Assembly (NCBI GenBank): GCA_900547945.1
Contig: URIT01000144.1
Span: forward strand, 1-7,471
Direction: 5' to 3'
Source: an uncultured bacterium
Lineage (GTDB): Bacteria; Verrucomicrobiota; Kiritimatiellia; RFP12; UBA1067
DNA: 7,471 nucleotides
Both the position numbers and the translations under genes were made by a program. The notes beneath the pieces are model-generated. The model was not told where the DNA came from. It searched no databases and saw only the letters and a list, made by a program, of their open reading frames with translations. Each line of letters begins with the position of its first letter. Positions within the stretch are counted from its first letter, which is position 1. Positions 1 through 5,295 of the stretch are shown piece after piece.

Positions 1-2686
1 CCGCCGCATCGCGCGCCGGCGCCGCCGGGGCCGCCGCCCGTGCGACGGCGATCTGGTCCCGCGCGATCACGTGCCCCTTCTTCGCCCACGGCGCATCGTC
101 CCGGAGCGCGAAGGAGACGTTGAGAAGGTATTCGCAACCGGGCTTCCGCGCGTAGGCGCGCACGCCGGCGGGGAACGGCACGCGCACCTTCGCGGCGGGG
201 GGCACGTCCGGCACGTCCCACGCGCCGCCCGCGACCTTCACGCCGTCCTCCAGCAGTTCCCAGTTCGCGGCGAAGCGGTTCAGCGGCGTGAACGCGAAGC
301 GGTTCCAGATCTGCAGGATCCCGTCCGCCGCCTTCCCCTTCCCGGCCTCTTCGACCCGCTCCACCTTCACGTTCCGGTGGACGTGGCCGACCTCGACGAG
401 CTTGGGGGTGACGTTGCGTTCGGCGTCGAGGATGCCGTTCGCGCAGAAGTTCCCGTCGTTCGGCTGTTCGTCGTGGTCGCCGCCGTAGGCGAGGTAGCGC
501 TGGCGGCGGCCGTCGGGGCCCGTGCGGTCCGTCTCGACCCACACGGCCTGGTCCACCCAGTCCCAGATGCAGCCGCCCGTCAGGGAGGGCGAGGCGTAGA
601 AGGCGTCCCAGTATTCCGCGAAGTTGCCGAGCGCGTTGCCCATGCTGTGGGCGTATTCGAAGAGGAAGCTGCACTTGGCGCGGCGGCCGCGCGCCACCAC
701 GTCCGCAACCGACGGATAGCCGGGGCCGTCGATGGGGAAGCGCTCGCAGTCCTGGCGGTAGCAGGTCGGGCGCGTCGCGTCCACCGCGCGGCACGCCGCG
801 TCGACGAGGTCGAAGGTGGGGCCCTGCCCGGCCTCGTTGCCCCAGCTCCAGGAGAAGACGCAGGGCAGGTTGCGCCAGTTGACCACCATGTCGCGGCAGC
901 GGTCGATGTGCGCCTGGGTCCAGCTCGGCGGCGAGGCGAGGCAGGCGACGCCGTAGCCCATGCCGTGGCTCTCCACGTTCGCCTCCGCCTGCACGTAGAG
1001 GCCGTAGCGCGCGCAGAGGTGGTAGAAGTAGGGGTCGTTCGGGTAGTGCGCCGTGCGGACCGTATCGATGTTGTACCGCTTCATGAGCAGCACGTCGCGC
1101 AGCATCTCCGCGCGCGTCACGGCGCGTCCGTTGACGGGCGAGGCGTCGTGGCGGTTCACGCCCTTGAACTTCACCGGCTTCCCGTTCACGTGGAGCGCCC
1201 CGTTCGGCATCAGCTCCGTCTTCATGAACCCGACCTTCGCGGCGCGGATGTCGGGGGCGAGACGGGGCTGGGCGGGCTGGGTCTGGAGGACGAGCGTGTA
1301 GAGGCAGGGGTCCTCGGCGGACCAGAGGCGGGGCGTGGGCAGGGCGCAGGCGAAGTCGAGGAACGTCCCGTTCTCGCGCTGCCCGGTCCGCTCCAGGTCC
1401 GCGACCTTCCTGAACGCGGCGTCGTAGAGGGCGGCCGTGCAGGCGACGGCGCCCGTCGGCGCGCCGGCGAGCCGCCGCAGCTCGACCGCCAGCTTGACCT
1501 GGGCGGATTTGAAGTCGGCGGCGAGATCGTAGCGGAAGAAGAAGTCGCGGATCTCGACGGGCGGCGGCGAGAAGAGCAGCACGCTACGGTAGATGCCCGA
1601 GAAGCGGAAGAAGTCCTGGTCTTCGAGGTAGGCCCCGTCGCTCCAGCGGTAGACCTCCACGGCGAGCGTGTTGGGCGCGTCGGCGCGGGAGGTGTCCAGG
1701 TAGGGCGTGACGTTGAACTCGTGGGCCGTGCAGCTGTCCTCGCTGAAGCCGACCTTCTTCCCGTTCACCCACACGTAGTAGGCGCTGTAGACGCCCTCGA
1801 AGCGCAGGAAGACGGGGCGGCCCTTCCAGTCCGCCGGCACGGTGAAGGTGGTGCGGTAGGAGGAGACGGGGTTGTACGCCCGGTCCGTGTACGGCGGCTT
1901 GGGCGGGTGCGGGTACTTGATGTTCGAGTACTGGGGCACGCCGAAGCCCTTCATCTCCACGCAGCTCGGCACGTCGATCGTGTACCAGGCGCGGTCGTCG
2001 AAGTCCGGCTTCCAGAAGTCGCGCGGACGCTGGTCGGGCGCGCCGCACCAGTTGTAGCGCCACGTGCCGTCGAGCGCCTTCACGTAGGGCGTCTCGGGCA
2101 GCTCGGGCGTCAGCGCGGCGGCGGTGGACGCGAGCGGAAACGAGTAGGCGCGGGCCGGCTCCACGTTCACGTAGTTGACGAGTTCGTTCTCCCATTCGGG
2201 CGCCTTCTCGGCGGCGCGCTTCGCCGCGACGGCCGCGACCGTCCGCGCGCGCACGTCCGCCCACTGCGGCCCCTTCGTCTCGCGCAGGTCGGTCCAGGCG
2301 AGGCGCCCGGCGTCCGACGGGACGGGCTTCAGGCGCGTGTCGATGAAGTGGCGCAGGGCCGCCTCGGTCGCCTGCACGTCCGAGCCGTGGATGCCCATGA
2401 TGCCGTTGCGGTTCCCGAGCGTCCAGGCCCCCTTCGCGTCCCACGGCTGCGTCGAGACGTAGAAGTCGCCCGCGAACGCCGGCGCGTAGCCGAGCACCTG
2501 CACGTCGACGCCCGTCACGCGCTTCACCTCGGCGGCCAGCTCGCGGTACATCGCCTTCGTCGCGGGCGTCTCGTCGGAACTCCCGTGGATCCGGAACGGA
2601 CGCGGGTCGTTCCGCTCGATCGAGAACGTCTCCGCCCCCGCCGCCGCCATCAGGCAGCACATGCCAACCGTCCACACGCGCTTCAT
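1..2686 (-). CDS. lacZ: Secreted GH2 beta-galactosidase (LacZ type) with extra N-terminal domain; C-terminus cut by window edge
   Basis: Retaining beta-galactosidase of family GH2, probably periplasmic, releasing terminal galactose from oligosaccharides. About 895 residues are visible. Residues 1-18 form a signal peptide (KR, hydrophobic core, AGA|ET cleavage). Residues 19-130 form an extra alpha/beta-like domain that E. coli LacZ lacks. LacZ homology starts near PEWENE (W165). A jelly-roll sugar-binding domain follows at about 200-340, then an Ig-like domain with LEDQDFFRFSGIYR (D356), and a TIM barrel from about 495. The barrel carries GVNRHD (G509), HYPN, metal ligands E572 and H574 in VESHGMG, acid/base E618 in WSWGNEAGQG, and nucleophile E677 in FEYAHSMGN. 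GGCIWDWVDQA and PNDGNFC also match LacZ. The visible end is an Ala/Pro-rich linker after domain 4, so the terminal LacZ domain should lie off the left edge. The ATG overlaps the MCE stop (ATGA) behind a strong GGAGGAG. The family is certain; true substrate preference is not visible. Confidence 0.95.
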   Translation of the reverse strand, partial: MKRVWTVGMCCLMAAAGAETFSIERNDPRPFRIHGSSDETPATKAMYRELAAEVKRVTGVDVQVLGYAPAFAGDFYVSTQPWDAKGAWTLGNRNGIMGIHGSDVQATEAALRHFIDTRLKPVPSDAGRLAWTDLRETKGPQWADVRARTVAAVAAKRAAEKAPEWENELVNYVNVEPARAYSFPLASTAAALTPELPETPYVKALDGTWRYNWCGAPDQRPRDFWKPDFDDRAWYTIDVPSCVEMKGFGVPQYSNIKYPHPPKPPYTDRAYNPVSSYRTTFTVPADWKGRPVFLRFEGVYSAYYVWVNGKKVGFSEDSCTAHEFNVTPYLDTSRADAPNTLAVEVYRWSDGAYLEDQDFFRFSGIYRSVLLFSPPPVEIRDFFFRYDLAADFKSAQVKLAVELRRLAGAPTGAVACTAALYDAAFRKVADLERTGQRENGTFLDFACALPTPRLWSAEDPCLYTLVLQTQPAQPRLAPDIRAAKVGFMKTELMPNGALHVNGKPVKFKGVNRHDASPVNGRAVTRAEMLRDVLLMKRYNIDTVRTAHYPNDPYFYHLCARYGLYVQAEANVESHGMGYGVACLASPPSWTQAHIDRCRDMVVNWRNLPCVFSWSWGNEAGQGPTFDLVDAACRAVDATRPTCYRQDCERFPIDGPGYPSVADVVARGRRAKCSFLFEYAHSMGNALGNFAEYWDAFYASPSLTGGCIWDWVDQAVWVETDRTGPDGRRQRYLAYGGDHDEQPNDGNFCANGILDAERNVTPKLVEVGHVHRNVKVERVEEAGKGKAADGILQIWNRFAFTPLNRFAANWELLEDGVKVAGGAWDVPDVPPAAKVRVPFPAGVRAYARKPGCEYLLNVSFALRDDAPWAKKGHVIARDQIAVARAAAPAAPARDAA

Positions 2687-3459
2687 CGCGTCTCCTCCAA
2701 TCGTTCGGGTGTATAGGTGCGTAGAATCGAAGAGGGGTTGTTTCGGATGCCGTCGGCGAAGTCGCGCAGGGAGGCGGACGCCTCGCGCAGGTTGCCGACG
2801 ATCTCGGAGATGCCGCCCTGCTCGCCCAGCAGGACCGTGTTGGCGCTCCAGAGGAACGTGCGCGCGTGCCGCGTCACGTCCAGCACGTTGCTCCACGCCT
2901 CCACGAAGTCCATCCGGTTGAGCTGGTCGAGGATCTGCTGGGCCGAATCGGCGGCGCTCTGCAGGATGGAGGGCGCAGGGGGGATGACGACGTGGACCGG
3001 CCGCCAGCCGTACGCCTTCTCGCCCACGTCAAGCTTCGGATAGTTGAGCTCGATGTGGGAGAGCCCCGTCACGCCCGAGGCGGAGACGGTGGCGTGGAGC
3101 CCCCGCTTCACCATGCCCTCCAGCACCTGGCGGGGCGTGCGGTCGTCGCCCATGCGGAAGAGGCGTTGGTCGAGGGCCAGCTCCACGTAGATCTTCCGGC
3201 GGTCCTCGGGACGCGCGTCCGCATACTCCGCGCCGATGAAGGAGATCCGCTTCACCGTGCCCACGCGCACGCCGCGCAGGTCAACGGTGCTGCCGACGTC
3301 GAGCCCGGAAACGGAATCGTCGAAGAACGTCTCGGCCGGGAAGTCGTGCTGCGCGGAGCGCATGCCGCCGATGTAGACGACCGTCGCCGCGATCAGGGCG
3401 ACGCCCGCCACGATGAAGAAGCCGATCTTGGCATAGCTGGTCTGGTTCTCGCCGGACAT
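2683..3459 (-). CDS. MCE/MlaD-family lipid-transport protein, single membrane anchor
   Basis: 258 residues. A short cytoplasmic N-terminus is followed by one transmembrane helix (about 11-31, KIGFFIVAGVALIAATVVYI). The MCE domain runs from about 40 to 140 and includes the hallmark VSGLDVGSTVDLRGVRVGTV (50-69) and VTGLSHIELNY (130-140). A helical C-terminal tail (about 164-240) ends in an RNNPSSILR motif typical of MCE proteins. Known MCE proteins such as MlaD are inner-membrane-anchored periplasmic subunits that form hexameric rings and carry lipids between membranes, normally with a permease (MlaE) and an ATPase (MlaF). Neither partner gene is in this window, so it is an orphan as seen. The ATG at 3459 lies four bases after the gpsA stop, and the stop overlaps the lacZ start. 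Family assignment is firm. The transported lipid is unknown, and I leave the symbol blank because Mla membership cannot be shown. Confidence 0.92.
   Translation of the reverse strand: MSGENQTSYAKIGFFIVAGVALIAATVVYIGGMRSAQHDFPAETFFDDSVSGLDVGSTVDLRGVRVGTVKRISFIGAEYADARPEDRRKIYVELALDQRLFRMGDDRTPRQVLEGMVKRGLHATVSASGVTGLSHIELNYPKLDVGEKAYGWRPVHVVIPPAPSILQSAADSAQQILDQLNRMDFVEAWSNVLDVTRHARTFLWSANTVLLGEQGGISEIVGNLREASASLRDFADGIRNNPSSILRTYTPERLEETR
2692..2698 (-). promoter_or_regulatory. Strong Shine-Dalgarno of lacZ inside the MCE coding end
   Basis: GGAGGAG lies five bases upstream of the lacZ ATG (2684-2686). It encodes part of the last residues (LEETR) of the MCE protein. The MCE stop TGA shares bases with the lacZ ATG (ATGA at 2683-2686). 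Ribosomes ending the MCE gene could therefore restart on lacZ, which fixes this start codon. Confidence 0.85.
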
Positions 3460-3463
3460 ACGC

Positions 3464-4450
3464 CTACTCCGCCTTGAGGGAACGGCCCATCATCGCCGCG
3501 CAGGCCGCCGCCGCGTCGAAATCCTCGTAGCAGAGCGCGTAGACGAGTTCGCAGATCGGCATCTCGACGCCCAGCTTCTTCGCGATCTCGTGGACGACCT
3601 TCGCGTTCCAGACGCCCTCGGCGACCATCTGCATCGAGCCGAGGATCGACGCGATCTTCTCGCCGCGCCCGAGGCGCTCGCCGACGGCGTGGTTGCGCGA
3701 GTGGACGGACGTGCAGGTGACGATCAGGTCGCCGATGCCCGCGAGGCCCGAAAGCGTCTCCGGCGTGCCGCCGTAGGCGAGGACGAAGCGCTTCATCTCG
3801 ACGAGGCCGCGCGTGATGAGCGCGGCGCGCGTGTTGTCGCCGTAGCCCATGCCGTCCGAACAGCCGACGGCGATGGCGAGGACGTTCTTCACGGCGCCGC
3901 CGATCTCGACGCCGACGGGGTCGGGCGACGTGTAGACGCGGAAAAGCGGCCCCGACCAGATCTCCTGCACGCGCCGCGCACGCGCCGCGTCCGTGCAGGC
4001 CGCGACGATCGCCGTCGGGATGCCGCGCGCGACCTCCTCGGCGTGCGTCGGCCCGGCGAGCGCGACAATCGGACCCGTCCCGAGGATTTCCGCGCCGAGG
4101 TCCGTCATGCGGCGGTTCGTCTTCTCGCAGAGGCCCTTCGTGATGGAGACGACCAGCATCTCCGGCGTGACGAGCCCCCTGAAGCCCGCCACGACGGACG
4201 TAAAGTACTTCGACGGCGGCGCGAGGACGACGACCTCCGCGCCCCTGACCGCCTCCGCGCGGTCGGCCGTCAGCTTCAGGCCGTCCGGGAGCGCGACGCC
4301 CTTCAGGAACTTCTCGTTCCGCCGCGTCCGCCGCATTTCCGCGATGTAGTCGGGGAACGCGCCCCACAGCGTCACTTCATGGCCGTAGCCCGCCAGCAGG
4401 AGCGCGTTCGCCGTGCCCCAGCCGCCGTCACCGATGACTGCAATCTTCAT
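3464..4450 (-). CDS. gpsA: NAD(P)H-dependent glycerol-3-phosphate dehydrogenase
   Basis: 328 residues, the usual GpsA length. It reduces dihydroxyacetone phosphate to sn-glycerol-3-phosphate, the backbone precursor of phospholipids, in the cytoplasm. The N-terminal Rossmann domain has GDGGWGTA (7-14; GAGSWGTA in most relatives), the VSITKG segment with K105, and AGPTHAEEVA (132-141; SGPSFA in E. coli). The C-terminal helical domain has the catalytic-lysine motif GAVKNV (K188), GLAGIGDLIVTCT with D241, and SRN at 251-253. All hallmark positions are present, so the enzyme should be active. The start is fixed by the family N-terminus MKIAVIG. The same frame stays open far upstream, but that part is read through the EEP gene in another frame and is not GpsA. 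No Shine-Dalgarno precedes the ATG, whereas an extended -10 lies just upstream, pointing to a leaderless transcript. The gene leads a tight run into the MCE and lacZ genes. Confidence 0.97.
   Translation of the reverse strand: MKIAVIGDGGWGTANALLLAGYGHEVTLWGAFPDYIAEMRRTRRNEKFLKGVALPDGLKLTADRAEAVRGAEVVVLAPPSKYFTSVVAGFRGLVTPEMLVVSITKGLCEKTNRRMTDLGAEILGTGPIVALAGPTHAEEVARGIPTAIVAACTDAARARRVQEIWSGPLFRVYTSPDPVGVEIGGAVKNVLAIAVGCSDGMGYGDNTRAALITRGLVEMKRFVLAYGGTPETLSGLAGIGDLIVTCTSVHSRNHAVGERLGRGEKIASILGSMQMVAEGVWNAKVVHEIAKKLGVEMPICELVYALCYEDFDAAAACAAMMGRSLKAE
3467..3470 (-). promoter_or_regulatory. Shine-Dalgarno of the MCE gene, embedded in the gpsA end
   Basis: GGAG sits inside the last codons of gpsA (GCG GAG TAG), seven bases before the MCE ATG at 3457-3459. 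Only four bases (3460-3463) separate the gpsA stop from the MCE start, so the two genes must share a transcript and are probably coupled in translation. Confidence 0.7.
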
Positions 4451-4456
4451 GTGCGT

Positions 4457-4465
4457 AGTATAGCA
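4457..4465 (-). promoter_or_regulatory. Extended -10 promoter for gpsA with start site at or near the ATG
   Basis: On the minus strand the 32-base gap between the EEP stop and the gpsA ATG contains TGCTATACT, an extended -10 (TGnTATAAT with one mismatch). Six bases separate TATACT from the ATG, so standard spacing puts +1 on the A of the ATG. The overlapping hexamer TATGCT would give a five-base leader instead. The 17-base-spaced -35 position reads TAGGGC, a poor match, which an extended -10 can tolerate. The stretch is strikingly AT-rich for this window. The promoter is inferred from sequence only. Confidence 0.55.
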
Positions 4466-4482
4466 TAAGTTGGCGCGCCGCC

Positions 4483-5295
4483 CTAGCGGACGCGCACGAC
4501 GACGGGGCGGTGGTCCGACGCGACGGACTCGTCCAGGACCTCGTGCGTGACCGTCTCGAAGCGCGCGCGGTGGCGGCGCGACACCGCGATGTAGTCGAGG
4601 CACCGCGCCGGTCCGTTCGCCGGGAACGTGGGCGCGAAGCCCGAGAGGACCGCGAACGGCCCCCGCAGGGCGCGGACGGTCGCGCCCGCCGGGACGTCGT
4701 TCCAGTCCCCCGCCAGGAAGAACGGACGCTCCGGATCGATGTACGCGCGGATCTCCCGGACGGCGGCCAGCCGTTCCGCCTCGTCGAGCGAGAGGTGCGT
4801 CACCCCGATCCGGAGTTCGGGGAAGTCCGCCACGAGCAGCACCCGCCGCTCCGTCTCCTTGCCCAGGCGCGGCAGCGGCACCAGCCGCACGCGCTGCGGC
4901 GCCACGCGCGAAAGGAGGGCCACGCCGTATTCGCCGCCATCGTGGTCGAGCGCCTTGCCCCAGGAGGGGACGAGCCCCGTCGCCTCCGCGAGCGCGGCGA
5001 GCTGGTCGACGCCGTTCGCGCGCCGCGTGCCGCGATCCACCTCCTGAAGCGCCACAAAGTCCGCATCCGCGTCCTTGATCACCGCCGCCGCGCGCGCAAT
5101 GTCCCGCACGCCGTCGAGGCCGCGTCCGGCCCGGATGTTCCAACTCATGAACGTGGTCGAGCGGAACGGCTTCAGGAACATGTCGTTCGCCTTGCCGGTC
5201 TCGGACGTGAACGTCTGCCAGACCGGCTCGATCACCTGGCAGCCGGCCAGCCCCAGCGCCGACGCGCAGAGGCCCAGAAACGCGCCGCGCCTCAT
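4483..5295 (-). CDS. Endonuclease/exonuclease/phosphatase (EEP) family lipoprotein
   Basis: 270 residues. The N-terminus (MRRGAFLGLCASALGLAGCQ) is a lipoprotein signal with lipobox LAGC. Cys19 would be lipidated and is followed by Gln, so periplasmic or outer-membrane attachment is expected. The rest is one complete EEP domain. Metal and catalytic motifs appear in order: SWNIRAG (N53), LQEVD (E85), THLSL (H167), GDWND (D197, N199), LDYIAVS (D234) and the closing SDH (D261, H262). The fold covers DNase I-like nucleases, exonuclease III, inositol phosphatases and sphingomyelinases, all Mg-dependent phosphoester hydrolases, so the substrate cannot be named from motifs. The ATG overlaps the stop of the upstream glycosidase gene (ATGA, 5292-5295) with AAGGAG five bases upstream. 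The same reading frame stays open upstream to about 6549, but that part is antisense-free overlap with the glycosidase gene and lacks its own start signals. A phospholipid or extracellular nucleic acid substrate is plausible. Confidence 0.9.
   Translation of the reverse strand: MRRGAFLGLCASALGLAGCQVIEPVWQTFTSETGKANDMFLKPFRSTTFMSWNIRAGRGLDGVRDIARAAAVIKDADADFVALQEVDRGTRRANGVDQLAALAEATGLVPSWGKALDHDGGEYGVALLSRVAPQRVRLVPLPRLGKETERRVLLVADFPELRIGVTHLSLDEAERLAAVREIRAYIDPERPFFLAGDWNDVPAGATVRALRGPFAVLSGFAPTFPANGPARCLDYIAVSRRHRARFETVTHEVLDESVASDHRPVVVRVR

Noticed and set aside
1584..2675. A 363-codon minus-strand frame overlapping the start of lacZ
   Set aside because: It is in a different frame from lacZ, is Arg/Gly/Asp-rich, and covers the region where the lacZ frame shows a signal peptide and sugar-binding domain.
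71..2716. An 881-codon open frame on the plus strand running opposite lacZ
   Set aside because: It is antisense to a clearly identified beta-galactosidase. Its translation is rich in Arg, Val, His and Ala with no recognisable domain. Long stop-free antisense frames are expected in such GC-rich coding DNA.
3590..4468. A 292-codon plus-strand frame opposite gpsA
   Set aside because: The product is low-complexity Arg/Asp/Ala/His-rich and gpsA on the other strand has every family motif, so this is a composition shadow.
4472..4479. Perfect palindrome GGCGCGCC in the gap before gpsA, as a possible terminator or operator
   Set aside because: Eight bases with no loop and no following T run cannot form a useful terminator hairpin. 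GC-only palindromes are common by chance in this base composition.
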